Positions 34,412 through 42,610 of a DNA stretch of 64,000 nt are shown piece by piece. This DNA is from Sphingomonadaceae bacterium 3R27C6. Its GTDB lineage: Bacteria; Pseudomonadota; Alphaproteobacteria; Sphingomonadales; Sphingomonadaceae. The DNA lies in contig SCNS01000021.1 in NCBI GenBank assembly GCA_005503215.1, positions 23,910 through 87,909 on the forward strand, written 5' to 3'. Position 1 is the stretch's first letter; each line of letters begins with the position of its first letter. Below the pieces are notes generated by a model that saw only the letters and a program-made list of their open reading frames with translations, was not told the DNA's origin and made no database searches. The position numbers were made by a program, and so were the translations under genes.

Positions 34412-35520
34412 GCTTCGACCGGCCCGTCGGGACCGAGAATAAACCCGCAGCCGAGCGCGCGCGCGCTGTCGCTCTCGGACAGTGCCGCGACCGTCTGCCA
34501 ATCGTCGGCGCGCAGGCTCGCGGCCAGCACAGGATCGTGGCCGAGCGGCAGGAAGATGCGGCGGTCGGCATCGTCCTCGGCGCCGAGCCCGGCATCGATC
34601 AGCGGATCGGGATAGAGCGAAAAGCCCACGGCCGATTCTTCCTGTTCGCCGACGGGAATCGAATAGCCGCCGCCGCGGCCGACCGCGTCTCCTTGTCCGG
34701 GAACGAAGATCTGGAAGCCGAACCAGCTTTGATAGGCGAAGCCATGACGCTCGGTCGGGTCGAGGGTCAGTGTCACGCGGTCGCGGATCGGCGCGGCGAT
34801 CGCTTCGAGCGCGTCGATGCGCGCGGTCAGAACGCCGGATGTGTCGAATGCGCGCAGGTCGGCGATCGCCCGGTCAAAGGGTCCGGTCGCGCGGAGCAGC
34901 GGCAGATAGGCCTCGGCGCCCAGCCGGGTCAGCGCGCCGGCGTCCTTGGCGTCGAGTTCGTCACGGAGTTGCTGGATGTCTACCGTGACGGGCAGCGGCC
35001 CGTTCGCGAGCAGGTCGACGACGTCGGGCAAGGTGAAATCGATCGTGACGGGGCCGATTCCCGCGGCCTCGAGCGCGTCGATCGCGACGGTGACAATCTC
35101 GCGTGCCGCGGCGACACTGTCGCTGCCGATCAGCTCGGCGCCGACCTGCAGCATCTCGCGCGCCGGGCGTAGCTGGCTCGCACGCAATTTGACGACCTGC
35201 CCGGCGTAGCAGAGGCGCAGCGGGCGCGGCGCCTTGGCGAGCAGCGAGGTTGCGATGCGGCCGACCTGCCGCGTGATGTCGGGACGCAGCGCAAGCGTGC
35301 GCTGCGACACCGGATCGGTGAAGCGGAGCAGGTCGCGCGAAGACCGGTCGTCGTCGCCGCCGAGCGTCTCGCGAAATTCTGCGAGCGGCGGCGCGACGCG
35401 TCCATAACCATGCGCGCGCATCGCATCGACGAGCGCGCGGGTGACGCGCGACGTGGCCTCCGCCTGTCGGGGGAGGCGGTCGCGCAGCCCTTCGGGCAGC
35501 AGGGCAGGGGCCTTGGTCAT
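34408..35520 (-). CDS. hisZ: ATP phosphoribosyltransferase regulatory subunit (HisRS-like)
   Basis: A 370-residue class II-synthetase-like protein that forms a complex with short-form HisG in the first step of histidine synthesis and lacks charging activity. It begins LLPEGLRDRLPRQAEATSRV, then FTDPVSQRTLALRPDITRQVGRIA (motif 2-like), RLCYAGQVVKLRASQLRPAREMLQVGAELIG, and GRGGGYSIPVGEQEE near the end. Separation from HisS rests on its short length and degenerate histidine-binding parts. Its hisG partner is not in the window. The promoter TTGAACT, 13-14 bp, CCTAAGGC (35556-35528) lies so close to the ATG that the transcript is probably leaderless. Confidence 0.9.
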   Translation of the reverse strand: MTKAPALLPEGLRDRLPRQAEATSRVTRALVDAMRAHGYGRVAPPLAEFRETLGGDDDRSSRDLLRFTDPVSQRTLALRPDITRQVGRIATSLLAKAPRPLRLCYAGQVVKLRASQLRPAREMLQVGAELIGSDSVAAAREIVTVAIDALEAAGIGPVTIDFTLPDVVDLLANGPLPVTVDIQQLRDELDAKDAGALTRLGAEAYLPLLRATGPFDRAIADLRAFDTSGVLTARIDALEAIAAPIRDRVTLTLDPTERHGFAYQSWFGFQIFVPGQGDAVGRGGGYSIPVGEQEESAVGFSLYPDPLIDAGLGAEDDADRRIFLPLGHDPVLAASLRADDWQTVAALSESDSARALGCGFILGPDGPVEA

Positions 35521-35527
35521 GCGTGCG

Positions 35528-35556
35528 GCCTTAGGCGGGTGGCGGCGGGAGTTCAA
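35528..35556 (-). promoter_or_regulatory. Candidate hisZ promoter, leaderless
   Basis: TTGAACT at 35556-35550 and CCTAAGGC at 35535-35528 are 14 bp apart on the minus strand. The -10 box ends eight bases ahead of the ATG at 35520, leaving little or no room for a leader or ribosome site, and none is seen. Confidence 0.5.
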
Positions 35557-35560
35557 TATA

Positions 35561-35679
35561 GTCCCCCTCCCGCTTGCGGGAGGGGTTAGGGGTGGGCAGC
35601 GACTTTGCCGGGCCCACCCCGCTGCGACTAGCGAGCAAGCTCGCAAGTCTCGCTGCCCCTCCCGCAAGCGGGAGGGGAC
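35561..35679. repeat. Compound intergenic repeat (type B) with paired 22-bp palindromes
   Basis: Two palindromes (35564-35585 and 35656-35677), each built from CCCCTCCCGC and GCGGGAGGGG around TT or AA, bound a 70-base core, and the outer GTCCCC/GGGGAC complete a foldback. It fills the gap between serA and hisZ. This form (Gly/Pro-coding CTCCCGCTTGCGGGAG) is common in sphingomonad intergenic regions and is probably mobile or dispersed. It may end serA transcription. Confidence 0.8.
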
Positions 35680-35687
35680 AATTCGTT

Positions 35688-37274
35688 TTAGAACTTCAAA
35701 CCCTTCACCGTCTTCACGCCGGGAAGCTGGCAAAGCTGCCACAGCAAAGGTTCGGGCATCGGCGAATCGAGCGACAGCAGCAGCACCGCTTCGCCCCCCG
35801 CGGCGCGGCGGCCGAGGTGGAAGGTGCCGATGTTGAGCCCCGCTTCGCCGAGTGCGGTGCCGATGCGGCCGATGAAGCCTGGCGCGTCCTCGTTGACGAT
35901 ATAGAGCATATGGCCGTCGAGATCGGCCTCGACCTTGATCCCGAACATCTCGACCAGGCGCGGGTCGCCGTTGCTGAACAAAGTGCCCGCTACCGAGCGG
36001 TCGCCCTGTTCGGTCGCGACGGTGACGCGGACGAGCGTGTGGTAATCGCCGTCGCGGTCGTGGCGCACTTCGCGCACGTCGAGCCCGCGCTCGCGCGCGA
36101 GGTGCGGCGCGTTGACCATGTTCACGCTGTCCGAATAACGGCGCATCAGGCCGGTGAGCACCGCGGCGGTGATCGGCTTGAGGTTGAGTTCGGCGGCGGC
36201 GCCCTCGACCTCGACCGAGATCGTGGTCAGGTTGTCGTGCGCGAGCTGGCCGACGAGGCTGCCGAGCTTTTCGGCGAGGCTCATATAGGGGCGCAGCTTC
36301 GGCGCTTCCTCGGCCGAGAGGCTCGGGACGTTGAGCGCGTTGGTGATGCCGCCGGTCAGGAGGTAATCCGACAGCTGCTCGGCCACTTGAATGGCGACAT
36401 TGACCTGCGCTTCGTCGGTCGAAGCGCCGAGGTGCGGCGTGCAGATGAAGTTCGGCGCGCTGAACAGCGGGTGGTCGGCCGCCGGGGGCTCGGTCTGGAA
36501 GACGTCGAGGGCGGCGCCGGCGACATGGCCCGATTCGAGCGCGTCCTTGAGCGCCGCCTCGTCGATCAGGCCGCCGCGCGCGCAGTTGATGATGCGCACG
36601 CCCTTCTTCGCCTTGGCGATATTTTCGGCCGACAGGATGTTGCGCGTCTGGTCGGTCAGCGGCGTGTGCAGCGTGATGAAGTCGGCCTTGGCGAGCAAGG
36701 TGTCGAGATCGGCCTTTTCGACGCCGAGTTCGATCGCGCGCTCGGGGGTCAGGAAGGGGTCGAAGGCGACGACCTTCATGCGCAGGCCGAGCGCGCGCTC
36801 GGCGACGATGCTGCCGATGTTGCCACAGCCGATCAGGCCGAGCGTCTTCGACGTCAGCTCGACGCCCATGAAGTCATTCTTCGGCCATTTGCCCGCCTGC
36901 GTCCCGGCGTTGGCTTCGGGAATCTGGCGCGCGAGCGCGAACATCATCGCGATCGCATGTTCGGCGGTGGTGATGCTGTTGCCGAAGGGGGTGTTCATCA
37001 CGATGACGCCCTTCTTCGACGCCTCGGGAATGTCGACATTGTCGACGCCGATCCCGGCACGGCCGACGACCTTCAGCTTCGTCGCGGCGGCGAGCACGTC
37101 GGCGGTGACTTTCGTGGCCGAGCGGATGGCGAGGCCGTCATAGTCGCCGATCATCGCGATCAGCTCGTCCTTGGTCTTGCCGGTGATGACGTCGACGTCG
37201 ATGCCGCGTTCCTTGAAGATCGCGGCGGCTTTGGGGTCCATTTTGTCGGAAATGAGAACTTTGGGAGCGGTCAT
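35688..37274 (-). CDS. serA: D-3-phosphoglycerate dehydrogenase
   Basis: A 528-residue cytoplasmic enzyme for the first step of serine synthesis. The substrate and NAD domains come first: GLIGCGNIGSIVAERALGL is the dinucleotide loop, NCARGGLIDE carries the catalytic arginine, and FICTPHLGASTDEAQ the histidine. The allosteric substrate-binding insert follows (about 320-450), and the ACT domain is near the end (YIVNEDAPGFIGRIGTALGEAGLNIGTF), so serine feedback is likely. It is downstream of serC, 81 bases away, with a small repeat between them. Confidence 0.97.
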   Translation of the reverse strand: MTAPKVLISDKMDPKAAAIFKERGIDVDVITGKTKDELIAMIGDYDGLAIRSATKVTADVLAAATKLKVVGRAGIGVDNVDIPEASKKGVIVMNTPFGNSITTAEHAIAMMFALARQIPEANAGTQAGKWPKNDFMGVELTSKTLGLIGCGNIGSIVAERALGLRMKVVAFDPFLTPERAIELGVEKADLDTLLAKADFITLHTPLTDQTRNILSAENIAKAKKGVRIINCARGGLIDEAALKDALESGHVAGAALDVFQTEPPAADHPLFSAPNFICTPHLGASTDEAQVNVAIQVAEQLSDYLLTGGITNALNVPSLSAEEAPKLRPYMSLAEKLGSLVGQLAHDNLTTISVEVEGAAAELNLKPITAAVLTGLMRRYSDSVNMVNAPHLARERGLDVREVRHDRDGDYHTLVRVTVATEQGDRSVAGTLFSNGDPRLVEMFGIKVEADLDGHMLYIVNEDAPGFIGRIGTALGEAGLNIGTFHLGRRAAGGEAVLLLSLDSPMPEPLLWQLCQLPGVKTVKGLKF

Positions 37275-37290
37275 TTTATGTCTCCATATC

Positions 37291-37346
37291 CCGGCGAAAG
37301 CCGAGACCTGTAGCGGAATAGGGGAATGGGCCCCGGCTTGCGCCGG
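37291..37346. repeat. Short intergenic inverted repeat (type C) between serC and serA
   Basis: CCGGCGAAAGCCG at 37291-37303 pairs imperfectly with CCGGCTTGCGCCGG at 37333-37346, and the second arm also folds on itself. One frame reads IPAKAE and APACAGV, a signature of dispersed sphingomonad repeats related to type A. It would put a hairpin in the serC-serA transcript. Confidence 0.65.
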
Positions 37347-37355
37347 AGTTCACAA

Positions 37356-38483
37356 TCAGGCGTTGAGCGAGGCGTAAGCCCAGTCGAGCCACGGGCCGAG
37401 CGCTTCGACATCGGCGGTGTCGACGGTCGCGCCGCACCAGATGCGAAGGCCCGGAGGCGCGTCGCGATAACCCGCGATGTCGTATGCCGCGCCTTCGGCA
37501 TCGAGCAGGCCCGCGAACTTCTTGATGAAGCCCTCGTCGGCACCCGCGACCGACAGGCAGACCGAGGTTTTCGAGCGGCTGGCAGGATCGGCGGCGAGGT
37601 GGCTCAACCACTCGCGTTCTTCGACGATCTTGTCGAGCGCCGCGGCATTCGCGTCGCTGCGCGCCTTCAGGCCGTCGAGACCGCCGAGCGACTTCGCCCA
37701 TTCGAGCGCGAAGATTGCATCTTCGACCGCGAGCATCGACGGGGTGTTGATCGTCTCGCCCTTGAACACGCCTTCGGTCAGCGCGCCCTTCGAGACGAGG
37801 CGGAACACCTTCGGCAGCGGCCAGGCGGGGGTGTGATTTTCGAGGCGTTCGACCGCGCGCGGGCCGAGGATCAGCACGCCATGGCCGCCTTCACCGCCGA
37901 GCACTTTCTGCCAGCTGAAGGTCGCGACGTCGATCTTGTCCCACGGCAGGTCGTAAGCGAACACCGCGCTGGTCGCGTCGGCGAAGCTCAGTCCTTCGCG
38001 GTCGGCGGCGATCCAGTCGCCGTTCGGAACGCGAACGCCGCTGGTGGTGCCGTTCCAGGTGAAGAGCACGTCGTTCGACCAGTCGACCTGGCCGAGGTCG
38101 GGAAGCTGGCCGTAATCGGCGCGGATGACGGTCGGATCGAGCTTGAGCTGCTTCGCGGCGTCGGTGACCCAGCCCTCACCGAAGCTCTCCCAAGCGAGCG
38201 TCGTGACGGGGCGGGCGCCGAGCATCGTCCACATCGCCATTTCAAAGGCGCCGGTGTCGCTGCCCGGAACGATGCCGATGCGGTGCGTGTCGGGGAGCTG
38301 CAGCATCTCGCGCATCAGGTCGATGCAGTAAGCGAGACGCGTCTTGCCGATCTTCGCACGATGCGAGCGGCCGAGCGATTCGGTGTTCAGTTTTTCAGGG
38401 GACCAGACCGGCGGCTTGGCGCAGGGTCCGGAAGAAAAATAGGGGCGCGCAGGGCGCAATACAGGCGTCGTCACTTCAGTCAT
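37356..38483 (-). CDS. serC: Phosphoserine aminotransferase
   Basis: A 375-residue PLP enzyme that converts 3-phosphohydroxypyruvate to phosphoserine. It belongs to the longer alphaproteobacterial form: PYFSSGPCAKPP, GRSHRAKIGKTRL, GIVPGSDTGAFEMAMW, SFADATSAVFAYDLPW, and FSWQKVLGGEGGHG with the Schiff-base lysine. The ATG at 38483 follows AAGGAG eight bases upstream. That ribosome site sits in the hairpin of the serC leader. Together with serA it supplies two of three serine-pathway steps; serB is not nearby. Confidence 0.97.
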   Translation of the reverse strand: MTEVTTPVLRPARPYFSSGPCAKPPVWSPEKLNTESLGRSHRAKIGKTRLAYCIDLMREMLQLPDTHRIGIVPGSDTGAFEMAMWTMLGARPVTTLAWESFGEGWVTDAAKQLKLDPTVIRADYGQLPDLGQVDWSNDVLFTWNGTTSGVRVPNGDWIAADREGLSFADATSAVFAYDLPWDKIDVATFSWQKVLGGEGGHGVLILGPRAVERLENHTPAWPLPKVFRLVSKGALTEGVFKGETINTPSMLAVEDAIFALEWAKSLGGLDGLKARSDANAAALDKIVEEREWLSHLAADPASRSKTSVCLSVAGADEGFIKKFAGLLDAEGAAYDIAGYRDAPPGLRIWCGATVDTADVEALGPWLDWAYASLNA

Positions 38484-38534
38484 TTCAGTCTCTCCTTGCA
38501 GAGAGCTCGCGCGGCGTTGGGACCGCGTGGCCCG
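38484..38534 (-). ncRNA. Candidate serC leader RNA
   Basis: The 5' leader folds a last stem CTCTC-TGCAAG-GAGAG (38505-38490) whose loop and right arm hold the AAGGAG ribosome site of serC, preceded by GCGG-N8-CCGC. A serC leader motif of this kind, with the final stem covering the ribosome site of serC-serA operons, has been described in alphaproteobacteria (Corbino and colleagues; Rfam serC family). I recognised it from gene context and this stem, without a covariance search. Confidence 0.6.
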
Positions 38535-38540
38535 GCGCCG

Positions 38541-38568
38541 CGTTTAGGGTGGAGCGCGCAACTGTCAA
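38541..38568 (-). promoter_or_regulatory. Candidate serC-serA promoter
   Basis: TTGACA at 38568-38563 and TAAACG at 38546-38541 on the minus strand are 16 bp apart. The inferred transcription start, near 38534, gives a leader of about 50 bases, the size expected for the serC element. Confidence 0.5.
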
Positions 38569-38654
38569 ACAAATTGCACGGACCGGGCGAAATTTTCGAC
38601 GAGTGGAGAAAAAGGTATACAGCTTGTTAACCATTTCGGCGGTATTTTGACGTC

Positions 38655-39356
38655 ATGGGGGTCCCTGCGTTCTTGAAGCTCCGGATATTGGTTGCCGCTA
38701 GTGCAGCGCTGGCACTGTCCGCCTGTTTCGGCGCCCCCGAGGCGATGAAGAACGGCGGCGGGAAACGCCCGACCGCGAGCAAGCCGAACCGCCCGCAAGC
38801 CGTCGGCACCCCCTCCTTCACCAGCGCCGAAGCGCAGCAATGCGCCTTCGATCTCAAGCAGGCGGGCGTCCGCTTCACCCCGCTGCCGAACGAGGACCAT
38901 GGCGGCGGCTGCACCTCGATCGATTCGGTAAAGCTGCTCGACATCGGCACGCCGGTATCGGGGCTCGGCGCGATGACCTGTCCGCTTGCGAAGAATTTCG
39001 CCGCATGGGTGCAATATGCGGTGAAACCCGCGGCGCGGAAATATCTGGGGCAGGAGGTCGTGAAGATCGAGACGTTCGGAACCTACAGCTGCCGCAACAT
39101 TTATGGCGGCCGGTCGGGGCGGATGTCGCAGCACGCCTTTTCGAATGCGATCGACGTCTCGGGCTTCCTGCTCGCCGACGGTCGTCGCGTCATGCTCGAC
39201 GGCGGATGGACCGGCGACAAATCGTCGCAGGAATTCCTCCGCGCGCTCCACAAATCGGGCTGCCGCCGCTTCGGGACCGTGCTCGGCCCCGATTACAACG
39301 CGGCGCATTATAATCATTTCCACTTCGACATGAGCGGCAACGGCTACTGCCGCTGA
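38655..39356 (+). CDS. Extensin-like family lipoprotein
   Basis: A 233-residue protein. The hydrophobic start ends in LALSAC, a lipobox, so the mature protein is probably anchored in the envelope. The extensin-like C-terminal domain is clear: CTSIDSVKLLDIGTP, MTCPLAKNFAAWV, TFGTYSCRNIYGG, MSQHAFSNAIDVSGF, and DYNAAHYNHFHFDMSG. The paired histidines of this fold look like a D,D-peptidase-type zinc site, so cell-wall peptide hydrolysis is plausible though not shown. It is divergent from serC, with 171 bases between. Confidence 0.9.
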   Translation: MGVPAFLKLRILVAASAALALSACFGAPEAMKNGGGKRPTASKPNRPQAVGTPSFTSAEAQQCAFDLKQAGVRFTPLPNEDHGGGCTSIDSVKLLDIGTPVSGLGAMTCPLAKNFAAWVQYAVKPAARKYLGQEVVKIETFGTYSCRNIYGGRSGRMSQHAFSNAIDVSGFLLADGRRVMLDGGWTGDKSSQEFLRALHKSGCRRFGTVLGPDYNAAHYNHFHFDMSGNGYCR

Positions 39357-39358
39357 GC

Positions 39359-39387
39359 TTGGCAAAGTCGCGTGGAGCGGCTAGCCG
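39359..39387 (+). promoter_or_regulatory. Candidate promoter of the LOG-family gene, leaderless
   Basis: TTGGCAA, 14 bp and GCTAGCCG fit the alphaproteobacterial pattern. The -10 box ends seven bases ahead of the ATG at 39395, so transcription should begin about at the start codon. No ribosome site is seen. Confidence 0.45.
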
Positions 39388-39394
39388 TCCGCTA

Positions 39395-40270
39395 ATGGCA
39401 GAAGACAAACAACCCCATCGCTCGCGTTTCCACAAAGCCAAGGACGACGCGCAATTCGCCAAACAGGCGGTATCGACCCCGCAGACGCAAAGCCCGGCCT
39501 ATCGGCTGGCGTTCCAGGACACCGAGTTCCTGCTGCGCGAAGATTTGCGTCCGGTGCGCTTCCAGCTCGAACTGCTCAAACCCGAACTGATGCTCGACGA
39601 AGCGAAGATCGAGTCGATGCTCGTCATCTATGGCTCGGCGCGCATTCCGTCGCCCGACGGCGCGCAGGCCGTGCTCGACGCGGCGCGTACGCCCGAGGAG
39701 CAGCGGATCGCCGAGCGGCTCGCGGCCAAGGCCAAATATTATGAGGAGGCGCGGGGGCTTGCGCGGATCGCGAGCCAGGTGCCGCCTGACGAGAATGGCT
39801 GCCGCAACTTCGTCGTCTGTTCGGGCGGCGGGCCGTCGATCATGGAAGCCGCGAATCGCGGCGCCGACGACGTGGGCAAGGAATCGGTCGGGCTCAACAT
39901 CGTGCTGCCGCACGAGCAGGCGCCGAACCGCTATGTCACCCCCGACCTCAGCTTTCAGTTTCACTATTTCGCGCTGCGCAAGATGCACTTCCTGCTCCGC
40001 GCGCGCGCCGTCTGTGTGTTCCCGGGCGGGTTCGGGACGTTCGACGAGACGTTCGAGCTGCTGACGCTGATCCAGACCGGCAAGATCAAGCCAATCCCGA
40101 TCGTGCTGTTCAGCGAGGAATTCTGGACCCGCGTCGTCAATTTCGACGCGCTGGTCGAGGAGGGCGTGATCAGCCAGCGCGACCTGTCGCTGTTCCACTT
40201 CGTCGAAACCGCCGAAGAGGCGTGGAAGATCATCCAGGATTTCTACGGCAACGTGCAGAACCCGAATTAA
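39395..40270 (+). CDS. LOG-family (Rossmann-fold) nucleotide-binding protein
   Basis: A 291-residue protein of the long LOG type. The central domain shows MLVIYGSARIPSPDG, VVCSGGGPSIMEAANRGA, and VFPGGFGTFDETFELLTLIQTG, where PGGxGTxxE is the signature of cytokinin-nucleoside-5'-monophosphate phosphoribohydrolases. The N-terminal 80 residues are an extension seen in bacterial homologues. Activity on AMP or modified nucleotides is a family inference. I chose the ATG at 39395, 38 bases after the extensin gene; an in-frame start at 39359 would lie inside the promoter. Confidence 0.9.
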   Translation: MAEDKQPHRSRFHKAKDDAQFAKQAVSTPQTQSPAYRLAFQDTEFLLREDLRPVRFQLELLKPELMLDEAKIESMLVIYGSARIPSPDGAQAVLDAARTPEEQRIAERLAAKAKYYEEARGLARIASQVPPDENGCRNFVVCSGGGPSIMEAANRGADDVGKESVGLNIVLPHEQAPNRYVTPDLSFQFHYFALRKMHFLLRARAVCVFPGGFGTFDETFELLTLIQTGKIKPIPIVLFSEEFWTRVVNFDALVEEGVISQRDLSLFHFVETAEEAWKIIQDFYGNVQNPN

Positions 40271-40281
40271 GCTGTTCCTCC

Positions 40282-40427
40282 CCCTTGATGGGGGGCAGCG
40301 AGCCCCGGGCTTGATCCGGGGCGTAGCGGTGGGGGGCGCCCTCGGCCTGAAACGCCGGCGCAAAGACGCGCCATCATTCGCCTAGCCGCTTCGCGGCAAG
40401 GCCCCATATCCTTCATCCCATCAAGGG
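40282..40427. repeat. Intergenic repeat (type D) between LOG and cytochrome genes
   Basis: CCCTTGATGGG at 40282-40292 and CCCATCAAGGG at 40417-40427 are perfect inverted arms about 125 bases apart. The core holds a second hairpin (CCCCGG-GCTTGAT-CCGGGG, 40303-40321) and GC-rich filler. The region separates two convergent genes and has no open frame of note. The layout matches type B repeats in principle, but the sequence differs. Confidence 0.65.
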
Positions 40428-40437
40428 AGAAGGAGGC

Positions 40438-40872
40438 TTATTTCGACTGTTCTTCCAGATACAGGATCAGCGCCTTGCGGTCTGCGGCGTCGATCACGCC
40501 GGCGAACGCCATGCGGGTGCCCGGAACATCCTTCATCGGCGCCGTGAGATAGGCGTCGAGCGCGGCCTCGTCCCAGACGCCGCCCTTCGCCTTCATCGCG
40601 CCCGAATAGGAAAAATCGGGCTTCGACGCGACCGCGGCGCCGACGACGCCGTGCAGGTTGGGGCCGATGCCGTTGTTGCCGCCCTTGTCGACCGTGTGGC
40701 AGGCGACGCAGCGGCGGAAGACTTGTTCGCCCATCGCGGCGGTCGGGGCGACCGCGGGTGCCGGCGCTTCGACGCCGGGCTCGCCCGTCGCCGGCGCTTC
40801 CGCCGGTGTCTCGCTCTTGCCGCAACCGGCGAGCGCCAGCGCGCCCGCCAGCAGGACGGGCGCGAGCCGCAT
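40438..40872 (-). CDS. Class I c-type cytochrome, lipoprotein
   Basis: A 144-residue protein. The start ALALAGC is a lipobox, followed by an Ala/Pro/Glu-rich linker to about residue 45. The heme site is CVACH, preceded by GEQVFRRC, with NGIGPNLHGVVG after it and the methionine ligand in GTRMAFAG. It is a small periplasmic-facing electron carrier held to the membrane by lipid. The ATG overlaps the stop of the upstream cytochrome gene by one base, so the two are coupled. The two differ in anchor type: lipid here, a helix in the partner. Confidence 0.93.
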   Translation of the reverse strand: MRLAPVLLAGALALAGCGKSETPAEAPATGEPGVEAPAPAVAPTAAMGEQVFRRCVACHTVDKGGNNGIGPNLHGVVGAAVASKPDFSYSGAMKAKGGVWDEAALDAYLTAPMKDVPGTRMAFAGVIDAADRKALILYLEEQSK

Positions 40873-41528
40873 TATTTCTTGGCTTCGGCCGGCGCGGGCG
40901 CAGCCGCGGCGTCAGCGGCCGGAGCGGCGGCACCTTCGGCTGCCGGTGCAGCGGCAGCGGCAGCGGTCTCGGCCGGCGCGGCGCCTTCCGCGGCTGCGGG
41001 GGCCGCTTCGGCGGCGGGCAGCGGCAGGTTCGAACCCTGGCTGTTCATATAGACGATCAGGTTCGCGCGATCTTCGGCGCTGCCGAGGCCGGCGAACGAC
41101 ATCTTCGTGCCGGGGGCATATTTACGCGGGCTGGTCAGCCATGCGTTCATGCCTTCGAAATCCCAATTGCCCGGAACGCCCTTCAGCGCCGCCGAATAGG
41201 CGAAGCCCGGGACATGGCCATGCGCCTTGCCGAGCGCACCGAAGAGATTCGGGCCGATGCCGTTGGCGCCGCCCGAGTTGATCGTGTGGCACGCGGCGCA
41301 TTTTGCGAACACCGCTTCGCCCTTCGCCGGATCGGCGGCGGCGAGCAGGTTGGCGAGCGGCACGGCCGATTCGCCGCCACCCGCGCCGGCTTCGGCGTCT
41401 TCGATCGGATAACCGGGCTTTTCGGGATTGTGGCTGGCGAACAACATGCTCGACCCGATGGTCAGGCCCAGCGCGCAAATGCCGGCAAACAGCACCCAGC
41501 CGGCAATAGTATTGTTGCGATTGTCCAT
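40872..41528 (-). CDS. Membrane-anchored c-type cytochrome with Ala-rich tail
   Basis: A 218-residue protein. An uncleaved N-terminal helix (TIAGWVLFAGICALGLTIGSSML) anchors the cytochrome domain on the periplasmic side, with CAACH as heme site, NGIGPNLFGALGKAHGH, and the axial methionine in GTKMSFAGL. The architecture matches cytochrome c552/cycM, which carries electrons between bc1 and oxidase in alphaproteobacteria. Residues 165-218 are almost entirely Ala, Pro and Glu with a KK end, an unusual tail. A frame extension upstream of 41528 has no support. Confidence 0.93.
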   Translation of the reverse strand: MDNRNNTIAGWVLFAGICALGLTIGSSMLFASHNPEKPGYPIEDAEAGAGGGESAVPLANLLAAADPAKGEAVFAKCAACHTINSGGANGIGPNLFGALGKAHGHVPGFAYSAALKGVPGNWDFEGMNAWLTSPRKYAPGTKMSFAGLGSAEDRANLIVYMNSQGSNLPLPAAEAAPAAAEGAAPAETAAAAAAPAAEGAAAPAADAAAAPAPAEAKK

Positions 41529-41654
41529 GCGTAGCAGCCCCGTTAGCTGACGCCCGCTTGCCGGGCGCATATTTGATTTGGACGCTCCCTTACTGGTGCG
41601 GCGACGGCGGCGCAAGGGGATGAAATCGGGGAATGGCAACGGCGTGCGCGCCGG

Positions 41655-41683
41655 TTGCGCGGCCGCGGCCGGGCGGCTATGCG
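41655..41683 (+). promoter_or_regulatory. Candidate pheA promoter
   Basis: TTGCGCG, 14 bp and GCTATGCG fit the consensus used elsewhere in the window. A leader of about 20 bases would include GGGAAGG ahead of the ATG at 41711. Confidence 0.45.
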
Positions 41684-41710
41684 CCGCGGCTCCAGCTTGG
41701 GAAGGCAATC

Positions 41711-42604
41711 ATGGGCAGTTATTCGGCTTCGGCACAGCATCTGGTCGACGAAATGCGTAACGCGGCACTCGCAGAGCCCGCGCGCGGGCTGGCGTTTCAG
41801 GGTGCGCCGGGCGCGAACAGCGACCTTGCCGCGCGCGAATATGATCCGAATTCGCTGCCGATGCCCTGCTACGCGTTTCAGGATGCCATCGACGCGGTAC
41901 GCGACGGCCGCGTCGACCGCGCGATCATCCCGATCGAGAACAGCCTGCACGGCCGCGTCGCCGACATCCACTTCCTGCTCCCCGAATCCGGCCTGTCGAT
42001 CGTCGGCGAGCATTTCCTGCCGATCCGCTATGGCCTGATGAGCCGCGACCTCGGCCCCGTGACGCGCGCGATGAGCCATGAGCAGGCGCTCGGCCAATGC
42101 CGCCACTGGCTGCGCGCGAACAATATCGCGCCGGTCGCGCATAGCGACACCGCGGGCGCCGCGGCGTGGGTCGCCGACAGCGACGAGGTCGGGCTTGCCG
42201 CCCTCGCGCCGCCGCACGCCGCCGAACTTTACGGGCTGACGCTCCACGGCACGGGGATGGAGGACGCCGATCACAACACGACACGCTTCGTCATCCTCGC
42301 GCGTGAGCCGCTGGCCGACGTTGCCGCGATCACCGGCCCGGTGATGACGACCTTCATGTTCGAGGTGAAGAATATCCCCGCCGCGCTCTACAAAGCGCTC
42401 GGCGGCTTTGCGACCAATGGCGTCAACATGACCAAGCTCGAAAGCTATCAGACCGGCGACAGCTTCGCGGCGACGCAATTCTACTGCGATATCGTCGGCG
42501 CGCCCGGCGACGAGCGGATCGACCGCGCGCTCGAGGAACTTGACTTTCAGACCAAATCGCTGCGCCTGCTCGGCACCTATCCGCAGGCGCGCGAGCGTCG
42601 CTGA
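41711..42604 (+). CDS. pheA: Prephenate dehydratase
   Basis: A 297-residue monofunctional enzyme that converts prephenate to phenylpyruvate in phenylalanine synthesis. Catalytic-domain marks are LAFQGAPGANSDLAAREY, RAIIPIENSLHGRVADI, and the DHNTTRFVIL threonine-arginine-phenylalanine motif. The ACT domain follows (TTFMFEVKNIPAALYKALGGFATNGVNMTKLES), where the usual ESRP is ESYQ, a variant that may affect phenylalanine feedback. There is no chorismate mutase part. It is divergent from the cytochrome genes and convergent with the CDP-alcohol transferase gene. Confidence 0.95.
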   Translation: MGSYSASAQHLVDEMRNAALAEPARGLAFQGAPGANSDLAAREYDPNSLPMPCYAFQDAIDAVRDGRVDRAIIPIENSLHGRVADIHFLLPESGLSIVGEHFLPIRYGLMSRDLGPVTRAMSHEQALGQCRHWLRANNIAPVAHSDTAGAAAWVADSDEVGLAALAPPHAAELYGLTLHGTGMEDADHNTTRFVILAREPLADVAAITGPVMTTFMFEVKNIPAALYKALGGFATNGVNMTKLESYQTGDSFAATQFYCDIVGAPGDERIDRALEELDFQTKSLRLLGTYPQARERR

Positions 42605-42610
42605 GCCGCG

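Noticed and set aside
35561..35679. Paired repeats that might be a CRISPR
   Set aside because: Only two palindromic copies that face each other, with no spacer array and no cas genes.
41023..41042. GGTTCGAACC resembling a tRNA T-loop
   Set aside because: It lies inside the cytochrome c gene (codes GSN), and no cloverleaf can be built around it.
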